The notes beneath the pieces are model-generated. The model worked only from the letters and a program-made list of their open reading frames with translations, was not told where the DNA came from and ran no database searches. Position numbers and translations under genes: made by a program. A stretch of 39,426 nucleotides of DNA from Bacillus sp. RO1 (GTDB taxonomy: Bacteria; Bacillota; Bacilli; Bacillales; Bacillaceae_I): contig NZ_JAAZWB010000031.1 in NCBI RefSeq assembly GCF_012524115.1, positions 1-39,426 on the forward strand. Direction: 5' to 3'. This document shows positions 15,560 to 24,059 of the stretch, in pieces (within the stretch, counting starts at the first letter, position 1; the number at the start of each line of letters is the position of its first letter).

Positions 15560-17119
15560 CTACTCTTTTAACTTCGGATCAAGCGCATCTCGCAATCCAT
15601 CTCCTAAAATATTAAAACTTAGTACGGTAATAACAATCGCAAGCCCAGGGAAGAAAGTCGGATGAAACACATTTCCACTATTGTCCTTTGCTGCACTTAA
15701 CATAGAACCCCACTCAGGAGCGGTAATGTCTCCTCCGAGTCCAAGAAAGCTTAGTGCTGCACCGATCAAGATAGCCACACCAATTCGCATCGTTAAGTAA
15801 ACCATTACCACTGACAAAGTTCCGGGAAAAATATGTCTCATGATAATCACGCTATCCTTAACTCCAATCGATTGGGCCGCTTCCACATAAGTCATTTCTT
15901 TTAACGCAAGCGTACTTCCCCGTACAATCCTGATAAAGATAGGGATGGTGAAGACCGCCACAGCAAAAATAATATTTGTTAGTCCTGCACCAAGGAAGGC
16001 AATTACAGCGATTGCGAGTAAAATTCCCGGAAATGCGAGAAGAATGTCAGTAAAACGGGTAATCAAACTGTCTGTTTTGCCTCCATAATAGCCAGCTATC
16101 AAACCCAGTGCCGTTCCAATCACAGCTCCGATGGCAACCGAAACAAAACCGATAATAAGCGTTTCTCTTGTCCCCATGACCACTCTGCTGAAGATATCTC
16201 GGTTCTGGTGATCTGTCCCAAAGAAGTGAAGGGTAGAAGGTGGTTGATGCTTGTAGATGTCTACTAAACTAACTTCTGCTGTTTCCGGTATAATAGAAAC
16301 CAGCTTAGGTGTAATTTCATCAACTCCTACCGGAAGATGCACGACCGAGGAGACTGTACCAGCTACAACTTGAATTAGCGCGTCTCCCTGCCCTTTTAAA
16401 GTGACAAGCCCTTCTTTGGAAACAGTTGCAAGCTCCTCATCAAGGGACAGGAATTCAACTCCACCATCACTTTCCTCAGAACTTCCCGCTGACACAAAGC
16501 CACTTCCTTGCTTGGCATTTTCCTTTTCATCCTTTCCATCCATCAGGAAAGTATTTATTTCATCTATACCATCGATGGAACTTCCGTCGGAAAGAATCGC
16601 CTTTAGATTAACGGAATATCTATCCCCACTATTCATTATTTCCTTCGGTTGCTCGGCTTCTATTCGAATAATGCTTGGCTCTATTTTTTCCGAGTCATCT
16701 GATACGCTGACTCCTATTCTGGACCGAACTCCTTCACTTTCAATGGTTGTGTTGGTAGTCCCAGAAGTATTCGCTGTTATCGTCACACCATCTGTCATTT
16801 TTCTGATGGAAGCGATTCTTCTATCTTCACTTTCAACGTTGACCCTTTCTAATTCCGAGCCAGCAATGGTACTCCCATCACTTAAAACCCCTCTAAATTC
16901 TACTTGTTGACTTGTTAAATTCTCTGAATCAATGCCTTTTTCTTCATATTGAAGTGTGACAGGACGATACGGATCGAACGGAGCAATAAAAGAACCAAAA
17001 ACGCCAACAAGTACAATGAAAGCTACAATGATAAACGCGACAAAAGCAAATCGCTGTTTGATGAATTTATGAAGGAACACCTTGAAAGGAGAATACGAGG
17101 TGTGCATTTTTTTACTCAT
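15560..17119 (-). CDS. Peptide ABC transporter permease (DppC/OppC-type) with large BIG2-like extracellular insertion
   Basis: At 519 residues this is about 220 longer than usual DppC proteins (near 300). Membrane helix 1 is at about 22-46 and ends APFDPYRPV. From about residue 57 to 285 there is a beta-rich, Ser/Thr/Asp-rich insertion. The ordinary permease then resumes at HQPPSTLHFFGTDHQNRDIFSR, with five helices and the EAA loop VEAAQSIGVKDSVIIMRHIFPG. The insertion holds two related segments, each with LSDGS.I.G and a later BIG2-like strand (DGVTITANTSG; KEGLVTLKGQGDA). Topology puts it outside the cytoplasmic membrane, in the first outer loop. GGAGAC precedes the ATG. The equivalent subunit of transporter 2 (24060-24959) lacks it. 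There is no frameshift, and the insertion keeps the frame throughout. Confidence 0.9.
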   Translation of the reverse strand: MSKKMHTSYSPFKVFLHKFIKQRFAFVAFIIVAFIVLVGVFGSFIAPFDPYRPVTLQYEEKGIDSENLTSQQVEFRGVLSDGSTIAGSELERVNVESEDRRIASIRKMTDGVTITANTSGTTNTTIESEGVRSRIGVSVSDDSEKIEPSIIRIEAEQPKEIMNSGDRYSVNLKAILSDGSSIDGIDEINTFLMDGKDEKENAKQGSGFVSAGSSEESDGGVEFLSLDEELATVSKEGLVTLKGQGDALIQVVAGTVSSVVHLPVGVDEITPKLVSIIPETAEVSLVDIYKHQPPSTLHFFGTDHQNRDIFSRVVMGTRETLIIGFVSVAIGAVIGTALGLIAGYYGGKTDSLITRFTDILLAFPGILLAIAVIAFLGAGLTNIIFAVAVFTIPIFIRIVRGSTLALKEMTYVEAAQSIGVKDSVIIMRHIFPGTLSVVMVYLTMRIGVAILIGAALSFLGLGGDITAPEWGSMLSAAKDNSGNVFHPTFFPGLAIVITVLSFNILGDGLRDALDPKLKE

Positions 17120-17138
17120 AGTTTTGTCTCCTTTACTA

Positions 17139-18062
17139 TTAATCGTATCTAATCTGAGGGTTTAGAAATCCATAACTAATATCCACTAATAAATTGACTA
17201 CTAAGAACTGAAAAGAGAACAGTAAAATCAGTGCCTGAATGACCGGATAATCCCTTGCGAGAATGGAATCAACAAGGTATGAGCCAAGGCCTGGCCATGC
17301 AAATACTTGTTCCACCACTACAGCTCCCCCAATGAGGAATCCAAACTGAAGTCCCGTCATGGTCACAACCGGGATGAGAGCATTTCTTAACACGTGACTC
17401 CACACAACAACTGATTCTTTCTGGCCTTTTGCTCTGGCAGTCCTCACATAGTCCTCGCGCATAACCTCCAGAACACTTGACCTCGTAAACCTTACGATAG
17501 TAGCGGCAACCCCAAATCCCAACGTGATGGATGGAAGAAAAATATGAGCAAATGTTCCGCTTCCACTTGTCGGAAACCAGCCAAGCTGAACAGCGAATAT
17601 TTGCATCACCATAAGGCCGAACCAGAACTCAGGTACACTTAGCGCTGTAATCGCTGATACCATTCCAAGTCGGTCCCACACGGTATTCCTTTTCGTAGCG
17701 GAAATAATTCCGACAAAAATTCCAATAAGGATTGCCCAGAACATGGCAAGCATCGTTAGGGTAAATGTAAAACCAAACCGCCTCATAATTTCAGAAGATA
17801 CTTCCGTTTTTGTACGGTAGGAAGAACCGAAATCTCCATGTACCAACATGTTATACATATAGGTTCCGTACTGGACGATGAGTGGTTGATCGAACCCTTC
17901 CTTCGCTCTCAAAGTTTGGTACGTTTCCTGATCTAACTCCGCTCCGTACATGATGCGAATCGGATCTCCAGGAGTTAAGTGCACAAATAAAAAAGCAATA
18001 ATCGTAATGATTAGTAAAATAGGAATCATGCCAATAATTCTTCTAATTGCAAATTGAAACAT
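17139..18062 (-). CDS. Peptide ABC transporter permease (DppB/OppB-type), transporter 1
   Basis: The 307-residue protein has six membrane helices. It carries the DppB N-terminal motif LTPGDPIRIMYGAE and the EAA cytoplasmic loop EDYVRTARAKGQKESVVVWS, where it contacts an ATPase. I set the start at the ATG at 18062 (MFQFAIRR), because AGAGGTG lies six bases before it; the in-frame GTG at 18071 overlaps that site. The gene is separated from the binding-protein gene by an 11-bp-stem hairpin at 18089-18120 and from the DppC-type gene by 19 bp. Confidence 0.92.
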   Translation of the reverse strand: MFQFAIRRIIGMIPILLIITIIAFLFVHLTPGDPIRIMYGAELDQETYQTLRAKEGFDQPLIVQYGTYMYNMLVHGDFGSSYRTKTEVSSEIMRRFGFTFTLTMLAMFWAILIGIFVGIISATKRNTVWDRLGMVSAITALSVPEFWFGLMVMQIFAVQLGWFPTSGSGTFAHIFLPSITLGFGVAATIVRFTRSSVLEVMREDYVRTARAKGQKESVVVWSHVLRNALIPVVTMTGLQFGFLIGGAVVVEQVFAWPGLGSYLVDSILARDYPVIQALILLFSFQFLVVNLLVDISYGFLNPQIRYD

Positions 18063-18088
18063 CAGGTTCACCTCTTCTTATAAAGAGT

Positions 18089-18120
18089 AGACTCATAGGT
18101 TACGCTCTTCCTATGAGTCT
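18089..18120 (-). promoter_or_regulatory. Intercistronic stem-loop between binding-protein and permease genes
   Basis: AGACTCATAGG (18089-18099) and CCTATGAGTCT (18110-18120) form a perfect 11-bp stem with a 10-base loop, eight bases after the binding-protein stop codon. No T run follows on the minus strand. This suits an mRNA-stabilising or partly attenuating hairpin, often found after binding-protein genes that need higher expression. Confidence 0.6.
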
Positions 18121-18128
18121 ATTTTCTA

Positions 18129-19766
18129 TTATTGTTTTTCTACTAAATTAAGATGTACTCCCCCTGAAGGAAGAACATAAATACCATTCACATCTTTTCC
18201 TTTTGCAATGATGGTGTCCGGAATATGCAAAAATACCCACGGAGCGTCCTCATATATTTTCATTTGAATATCCGCATAAATAGATAATGCTTGATCCTGG
18301 TCAGGAGTACGAAGAGCATCGTCAAACAGACCGTCCAATTCTTCATTAATATAAAAGCCTGAGTTATTGAAGTTTGGCGGTACACGATCAGATGCAAAGT
18401 TTGGTCGCAATCCATAATCAGCCTCACCTGTTCCCGGTGACCAGCGGCCAATCCAAAGATCTGTCTTTTCCCCTGCATCTAACATTTCAAAAAGCGTACC
18501 ACTTTCAAATGCTTGTACTTCCACATCAATACCAATCTCTTTCAATTGAATAGCAACGTACTCTGCAACAGAAACGAATTCTGTTGTATTTCTTGTCCAT
18601 AATGTTGCTTTGAATCCTTCTTCCATTCCTGCTTCTTTCAGTAATTCCTTTGCACGTTCCTTGTCATGTTCATATACACTTTGCCCTGCATATCCATAAA
18701 CAGCAGGAGCGATAGCGGAATCCGCCACTTGTGCATATCCGTCTGCAATCTGTGCGATAAGCCCATCTTTATCGACTGCATGGTTCATCGCTTGACGCAC
18801 TTTTAGATCTTTGTATTTCTCTTCTTGAAAATTCATACCGATATAGAAAACGTTTGTAGATGATCCTACATATAAATCAACATTCTCTTCTTGTTCAAGC
18901 TCTTTTGCATTAAGCGTAGGGATTGGGAAGATTACATCCACCTCTCCTGTTTTCAGCTTATTGACACGAGTACTCGCTTCAACAATAGGCAGGAAAGTGA
19001 TACTTTCAACTTTTGGCTCTTCTTGTGCATTCCAATAGTTTTCATTCTTTGTGACAACTATCTGCTCGCTGTCCTTCCACTCTTGGAATTTGAATGGTCC
19101 AGTGCCGACAGGATTACGGTCTAAGTTATAGTCAGGGTCTTCTTTCTTCTTTTTCAGTTCTTCCGGTGATTTGAAAGATGCGGAAGAATGCGCCATATAA
19201 GAAGCCATGGCAGAGTTAGGCTCTTCCGATTTAATGGTAATGCTGTATTCATCATTTACTGTCACTTCACTGATAAAAGAGAAAAAGGATGCACGCGCTA
19301 AGCCGTTTTCCGCATCACGGACAAAGTCTAGATTCTCTTTTGCCACTTCTGCATTGAAATCTGTCCCATCATGAAACTTAACCCCTTGCTGCAGGCTGAA
19401 TGTAATTTCCGTTGCGTCTTCATTAAAGTTGTACTCTGTTGCTAGAACAGGTATTAGGTTCATTTTCTCATCAAAACGAAGGAACCCTTCAAACATCGTA
19501 CTCTGAACGGTCGCAGAGTTACCATCTGTTGAGTTGAACGGGTCTAAGGATGTTGGTTCGGCTTCAATACCGACTGTTAACTCACCACTAGCTTCCGCTG
19601 TTTCATCTGGTGTATTGTTTCCACTTGTGTTCTGGTCTGGTTGAGCATTGCTACTGTTATTGGTGGTTGTGTTCGAACTACACGCTGCAAGAAAAAGCAG
19701 ACAGAAAATTAATAAATACTGCATGATCCATTTTGCTTTACTCTGTTTTCGTAATTGCCATTGCAT
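18129..19766 (-). CDS. Peptide-binding lipoprotein (SBP family 5), transporter 1
   Basis: The 545-residue protein starts with a lipoprotein signal (basic N-terminus, hydrophobic core, lipobox LAAC with Cys near residue 29) and a Ser/Asn/Thr-rich linker. The SBP_bac_5 domain then begins GELTVGIEAEPTSLDPFNSTDG. Motifs such as FHDGTDFNAEVAKENLDFV and NPVGTGPFKFQEWK are typical of DppA/OppA-type receptors. It would sit on the outer face of the membrane and deliver peptide to the two permeases. It is the first gene of the operon, with AGGGGAG ten bases before the ATG and a sigma-54 promoter about 54 bp upstream. beta-Asp-Arg as ligand is inferred from the operon only. Confidence 0.92.
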   Translation of the reverse strand: MQWQLRKQSKAKWIMQYLLIFCLLFLAACSSNTTTNNSSNAQPDQNTSGNNTPDETAEASGELTVGIEAEPTSLDPFNSTDGNSATVQSTMFEGFLRFDEKMNLIPVLATEYNFNEDATEITFSLQQGVKFHDGTDFNAEVAKENLDFVRDAENGLARASFFSFISEVTVNDEYSITIKSEEPNSAMASYMAHSSASFKSPEELKKKKEDPDYNLDRNPVGTGPFKFQEWKDSEQIVVTKNENYWNAQEEPKVESITFLPIVEASTRVNKLKTGEVDVIFPIPTLNAKELEQEENVDLYVGSSTNVFYIGMNFQEEKYKDLKVRQAMNHAVDKDGLIAQIADGYAQVADSAIAPAVYGYAGQSVYEHDKERAKELLKEAGMEEGFKATLWTRNTTEFVSVAEYVAIQLKEIGIDVEVQAFESGTLFEMLDAGEKTDLWIGRWSPGTGEADYGLRPNFASDRVPPNFNNSGFYINEELDGLFDDALRTPDQDQALSIYADIQMKIYEDAPWVFLHIPDTIIAKGKDVNGIYVLPSGGVHLNLVEKQ

Positions 19767-19818
19767 ACGGTTGATTCTCCCCTTTTTGAATTATGTTTTC
19801 ATTCTCATTAGTAATAGA

Positions 19819-19835
19819 TGCAAAAAGCGTGCCAA
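19819..19835 (-). promoter_or_regulatory. Sigma-54 (SigL) promoter of the cyanophycin operon
   Basis: The minus strand reads TTGGCACGCTTTTTGCA, matching the -24/-12 consensus (TTGGCACG, N4, TTGCA) with the GG and GC dinucleotides exactly one turn apart. Transcription would begin near 19808, about 40 bases before the first start codon. The sigma-54 activator at the other end of the locus fits. Confidence 0.92.
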
Positions 19836-19866
19836 GAATAGAATATTCAAAAAATTTATATGAAAT

Positions 19867-19990
19867 GGGAAGTGTGGGGTGGTGTTCGAGGTGGGGGAAT
19901 TTTTTTGGTTGTTTTATTTGGGGTTTATTGGGTTATTTTGTGCTTTTGGGTTGTTTTTGGTGGTTATTGGTGTTTTTAGATTTGGAATGG
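19867..19990. other. G+T-rich, almost C-free tract upstream of the sigma-54 promoter
   Basis: The plus strand has only about two C in some 124 bases and many runs of three to five G. No reading frame or hairpin explains it. It separates the sigma-54 promoter from array 2. Activator binding sites would be expected here, but I see no clear inverted repeat. Confidence 0.7.
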
Positions 19991-20032
19991 AGATAATATG
20001 GAAAGCATCTTAAAGGACTTGATATAGCTTTT

Positions 20033-21011
20033 ATGACGACTGGTTCTTTGCTTTTTTACACTTTCCGGTCGTCATACACCTTCTATGACGACCGGTTCCA
20101 TGCTTTTTCTCCCTCTCCGGTCGTCATACACCTTCTATGACGACCGGTTCCCTGCTTTTTCATCCTTGCAGGTCGTCATACAACTCCTATGACGACCGGA
20201 CCCATGCTTTTTTACCATGATAGGTCGTCATACACCTTCTATGACGACCGCTCCCATGCTTTTTCATCCTTGCAGGTCGTCATACACTTTCTATGACGAC
20301 CGGTTCCCTGCTATTTCATCCTTGCAGGTCGTCATACAACTCCTATGACGACCGGTCACATGCTTTTTCATGCTTGCAGGTCGTCATACACCTCCTATGA
20401 CGACCAAATCCATGCTTTTTCGCCCTCTCCCGTCGCCATACACCTCCTATGACGACCGGTCCCTTGTTTTTTCATCCTTACACGTCGTCATACACCTCCT
20501 ATGACGACCGCTCCCATGCTTTTTCATCCTTGCAGGTCGTCATACAACTCCTATGACGACCGGTCCCTTGTTTTTTCATCCTTACACGTCGTCATACAAC
20601 TCCTATGACGACCGGACCCATGCTTTTTCATCGTCTCAGGTCGTCATACACCTCCTATGACGACCAAATCCACGCTTTTTCGCCCTCTCCCGTCGCCATA
20701 CACCTCCTATGACGACCGGTCCCTTGTTTTTTCATCCTTACACGTAGTCATACACCTCCTATGACGACCTCTCCCTTGTTTTTTCATCCTTACAGGTCGT
20801 CATACAACTCCTATGACGACCGCTCCCATGCTTTTTCATCCTTGCAGGTCGTCATACCACTCCTATGACGACCGGTCCCATGCTTTTTCATCCTTGCAGG
20901 TCGTCATACACCTCCTATGACGACCGGTTCCCTCCTTTTTCGCCCTCTCCCGTCGTCATACACCTCCTATGACGACCTCTCCCATGCATTTTCACACTCT
21001 CACGTCTTCAT
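20033..21011. repeat. Tandem array 2 of 52-bp units (19 copies)
   Basis: ATGAC recurs every 52 bp from 20033 to 20969 without a single indel. The unit is ATGACGACC, 25 bp, GGTCGTCAT, then a 9-bp linker, mostly ACACCTCCT or ACAACTCCT. The two arms are complementary, so each unit can form a 9-bp stem either around the 25 bp or around the 9-bp linker. The left arm is constant in 18 of 19 units, while the right arm varies (GGTCGTCAT, CGTCGTCAT, CGTCGCCAT, CGTAGTCAT, CGTCTTCAT). On the minus strand the linker reads AGGAGGTGT, directly before the next ATG. The array lies between the end of transporter 2 and the start of the cyanophycin operon. Confidence 0.96.
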
Positions 21012-21026
21012 ACAATAAAAAACAAA

Positions 21027-21062
21027 CAAAAAAACCACCCCCAACAACCGCTGAGAGTGGCC
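21027..21062 (-). terminator. Intrinsic terminator of the transporter 2 operon
   Basis: CCACCCCC (21035-21042) pairs with GAGAGTGG (21053-21060) with two G-T pairs. On the minus strand seven T follow. The stem ends before array 2. Confidence 0.75.
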
Positions 21063-21076
21063 TTTCCAAAAAACTA

Positions 21077-22090
21077 TTAATAATTAGCCTTCAATTGAGA
21101 GAAATCAACTGCTCCGCCTTCCACCAAGTGGCATGCAGACTGTTGGTTTACACCAGGAATCCCATGAAGCTTTGGCTCTTCCGTTCTGCAACGATCGAAT
21201 GCATAAGGACAACGCGTATGGAAGCGACATCCAGCAGGCGGATCAATTGGAGAAGGAACATCACCTTTTAGAATGATTCGCTCTTTCTTCTTGCCAAGAT
21301 CTGTACTTGGTATCGCAGATAATAACGCTTTTGTATAAGGATGCTGTGGATTTGCGAAAAGAGCATCCTTATCAGCGATTTCTACAATTTTACCTAAATA
21401 CATTACGATGATTCTATCGGAAATATGACGTACAACCCCAAGGTCATGGGAGATGAACAGATACGTCAAGTTATACTCACGTTGTAATCTTTTCAAAAGG
21501 TTCAATACCTGCGCTTGAATGGATACGTCCAATGCTGATACAGCTTCATCACATACAATCAATTTAGGGTCCACTGATAATGCCCGCGCTATCCCAATAC
21601 GCTGGCGTTGCCCTCCACTGAACTCATGTGGGTGACGGTCAACCTGATGAGCACCAATTCCAACGGTTTCAAGCAATTCAACGATTTTTTGGCGACGGTC
21701 TTTACGAGGGACAACATTTTGAATTTCTAATGCTTCTTCTAGAATCTGGCTTACTGTTTGACGAGGGTTTAAAGAAGCATACGGATCTTGGAAAATAATT
21801 TGCAGATCCTTGCGTTTTTTTCTCATCTCAGACTTATTCAGCGCAAGTAAATCTTCCCCTTGAAAGCTTACTTCTCCCGAATATGGATTGTCCAGACGAA
21901 GGATTGCGCGACCTGTCGTGGATTTTCCGCAACCGGACTCTCCAACGATACTTACCGTTTCCCCTTCCTTCACGGAGAAACTGATGTCATCTACTGCTTT
22001 GACATGGTTTACCGTTTTTCCGAAGATTCCACCTTTAATAGGAAAGTATTGTTTAAGGTTTTTTACTTCTAATAATGTTTGATTACTCAT
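21077..22090 (-). CDS. Peptide ABC transporter ATP-binding protein (DppF/OppF-type), transporter 2
   Basis: The ATPase (337 aa from the ATG at 22090) has Walker [12 protein letters not shown], signature [13 protein letters not shown], Walker [15 protein letters not shown] and the C-terminal oligopeptide extension ([15 protein letters not shown]). GAGGAGG lies about 12 bases before this ATG. A longer in-frame reading to 22156 would lie inside the upstream gene and lacks a ribosome binding site. It overlaps the DppD-type gene by 8 bp and is the last gene of its operon. Confidence 0.93.
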   Translation of the reverse strand: MSNQTLLEVKNLKQYFPIKGGIFGKTVNHVKAVDDISFSVKEGETVSIVGESGCGKSTTGRAILRLDNPYSGEVSFQGEDLLALNKSEMRKKRKDLQIIFQDPYASLNPRQTVSQILEEALEIQNVVPRKDRRQKIVELLETVGIGAHQVDRHPHEFSGGQRQRIGIARALSVDPKLIVCDEAVSALDVSIQAQVLNLLKRLQREYNLTYLFISHDLGVVRHISDRIIVMYLGKIVEIADKDALFANPQHPYTKALLSAIPSTDLGKKKERIILKGDVPSPIDPPAGCRFHTRCPYAFDRCRTEEPKLHGIPGVNQQSACHLVEGGAVDFSQLKANY

Positions 22091-23096
22091 GGCTAGCAGC
22101 AACCTCCTCATCTTCCCACTTCTCTGTATAGATCCAGCATCGAACCTGATCGCCATCTTCTGTTTCTTTCAGGTCCGGCAAACTACTGTGACAAATGTCT
22201 TTCGCATGCGGACAACGAGGGGCAAAGCGACAGCCCTGTGGCAAGTTGAAAGGACTTGGCACAGCCCCATCAATTACAGACAGGTCTCCTTCCACATCCT
22301 GATCATGCTTTGGAACAGAGTTTAATAGACCAACAGTATACGGATGTTTTGGGCTTGAGAATATGGTTTGAACATCTGCATATTCTACCACTTTACCGCA
22401 GTACATTACCGCTACCTTGTCACACATCTCAGCTACAACACCAAGGTCGTGGGTAATCAGCATAAGCGACGTCCCAAGCTCATCTTGCAATTTTTTCATC
22501 AAATCAAGAATTTGCGCTTGGATGGTTACATCCAAAGCAGTAGTAGGTTCATCAGCAATCAACAGTTCAGGGTTACAAGCTAGCGCAATCGCAATCATAA
22601 CACGTTGACGCATACCACCCGATAATTCGAATGGATATTGTTTTGCACGCTTTTCAGGAGATGGGATACCAACTAACCGAAGCATATCTACCGCTTTTAC
22701 CCACGCAGCCTTGCGACCAAGTTTTTGGTGAATTCGAACAGATTCTGCAATCTGCTCTCCACAGGTCAATGTTGGATTCAAAGATGTCATTGGTTCTTGG
22801 AAAATCATTGAGATATTATTTCCACGAAGATTCATCATCTCTTTTTTCGATTTATCCAGAAGGTTTTCACCTTTAAATACGATTTCACCGCCGATAATTT
22901 TTCCGGCACCTAGACGCATGATAGAAAGAGAGGTAATACTTTTACCAGATCCCGACTCTCCTACAACTCCTAGTGTTTTTCCTTTTTCAATAGAAAAATC
23001 TACTCCATCAACTGCTTTTACTTCTCCTTCATCAGTGAAAAAGGAAGTTCTTAAATCTTTTACTTCTAATATGTGCTCGCTTTTAGCTGTTGTCAT
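22083..23096 (-). CDS. Peptide ABC transporter ATP-binding protein (DppD/OppD-type), transporter 2
   Basis: The ATPase (337 aa) has Walker [12 protein letters not shown], signature [13 protein letters not shown], Walker [15 protein letters not shown] and the Cys-containing C-terminal extension ([15 protein letters not shown]). I prefer the ATG at 23096; the GTG at 23105 is only two bases from the AAGGA ribosome binding site. It follows the DppB-type gene closely. The substrate is presumably di- or oligopeptides. Confidence 0.92.
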   Translation of the reverse strand: MTTAKSEHILEVKDLRTSFFTDEGEVKAVDGVDFSIEKGKTLGVVGESGSGKSITSLSIMRLGAGKIIGGEIVFKGENLLDKSKKEMMNLRGNNISMIFQEPMTSLNPTLTCGEQIAESVRIHQKLGRKAAWVKAVDMLRLVGIPSPEKRAKQYPFELSGGMRQRVMIAIALACNPELLIADEPTTALDVTIQAQILDLMKKLQDELGTSLMLITHDLGVVAEMCDKVAVMYCGKVVEYADVQTIFSSPKHPYTVGLLNSVPKHDQDVEGDLSVIDGAVPSPFNLPQGCRFAPRCPHAKDICHSSLPDLKETEDGDQVRCWIYTEKWEDEEVAASHE

Positions 23097-23111
23097 TTTT
23101 TTCACCGTCCT

Positions 23112-24038
23112 TTAGTTAAGGTCTATACGCTTGTTAATAATTCGGTAGGTAATATCTACAAGGAAGTTCACCAACACGAATAACAATGTACAAACAAGAA
23201 TGGTTCCTTGTACCATTGGAAAATCTCTCATTGTGATGGAACTGATTATTAAACGACCTATTCCATTGATTGCAAATACCGTCTCTGTTATTACAGCTCC
23301 ACCAAGCAAAGTACCAAATTGTAAACCTACTACCGTAACTACAGGTATTAATGCATTTCTTAAAGCATGTTTATATATGACATATTTATCACTAACACCT
23401 TTTGCATAAGCTGTACGGATATAATCCTGATCTATGACATCAAGCATACTAGAACGAGTCATCCTGGCAATGATGGCCGCACCACCAGTACCTAATGTAA
23501 TCACCGGTAGTACCATCTGTTTCCAGTCATTTCCCCACCCTGCAACAGGTAACCAGCCAAGGTTTACAGAGAATAAGTAGATTAACATTATTCCAAGCCA
23601 AAAGTTTGGCATGGATACACCAAACAAGGCAACTATCATAATAGAAGTATCTGCAAAGGAATATTTTCTCGTTGCAGAAATAATACCAGCAATTAGGCCA
23701 AGGAACACAGAAAGAATAGTTCCCCAAATGGCAAGTTCAACAGTTATCCATATTCTATTTGTAAATATCTCTGAAGTAACATCACGGTTTGTTCGTACAG
23801 ATGTACCAAGATCCCCTTGTACTGCATTACTTATATAGTTTAGATATTGCACATGGTAAGGGTCGTTTAAGCCAAGCTTGTCCCTCATTGCTTCTATTTG
23901 TTCCGGACTTGCTTGTTCCCCTGCCATAATCTGTGCAGCATCTCCGGGAATCAAGTGCACCATCATGAAAACTGCTAATGTCACCCCAAACAATACCGGG
24001 ATTGTTTGTAAAAGTCTTCGTATGATAAAAATCAACAT
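23112..24038 (-). CDS. Peptide ABC transporter permease (DppB/OppB-type), transporter 2
   Basis: The 308-residue protein has six membrane helices, the motif [13 protein letters not shown] after helix 1 and the EAA loop [26 protein letters not shown] lies seven bases before the ATG. It follows the DppC-type gene by 21 bp. The order DppC-DppB-DppD-DppF differs from transporter 1, where DppB comes first. Confidence 0.93.
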   Translation of the reverse strand: MLIFIIRRLLQTIPVLFGVTLAVFMMVHLIPGDAAQIMAGEQASPEQIEAMRDKLGLNDPYHVQYLNYISNAVQGDLGTSVRTNRDVTSEIFTNRIWITVELAIWGTILSVFLGLIAGIISATRKYSFADTSIMIVALFGVSMPNFWLGIMLIYLFSVNLGWLPVAGWGNDWKQMVLPVITLGTGGAAIIARMTRSSMLDVIDQDYIRTAYAKGVSDKYVIYKHALRNALIPVVTVVGLQFGTLLGGAVITETVFAINGIGRLIISSITMRDFPMVQGTILVCTLLFVLVNFLVDITYRIINKRIDLN

Positions 24039-24059
24039 GTTAATTCACCTTCTTCTCCA

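Noticed and set aside
15560..17119. Gene fusion error or frameshift as cause of the long permease
   Set aside because: The frame is open throughout, the insertion lies between two normal permease parts, and its two halves resemble each other as domain repeats.
20033..21011. CRISPR array, because 27-bp palindromic blocks alternate with 25-bp intervals
   Set aside because: The 25-bp intervals are closely similar to each other rather than unique, no cas gene is present, and the same geometry recurs in two other arrays.
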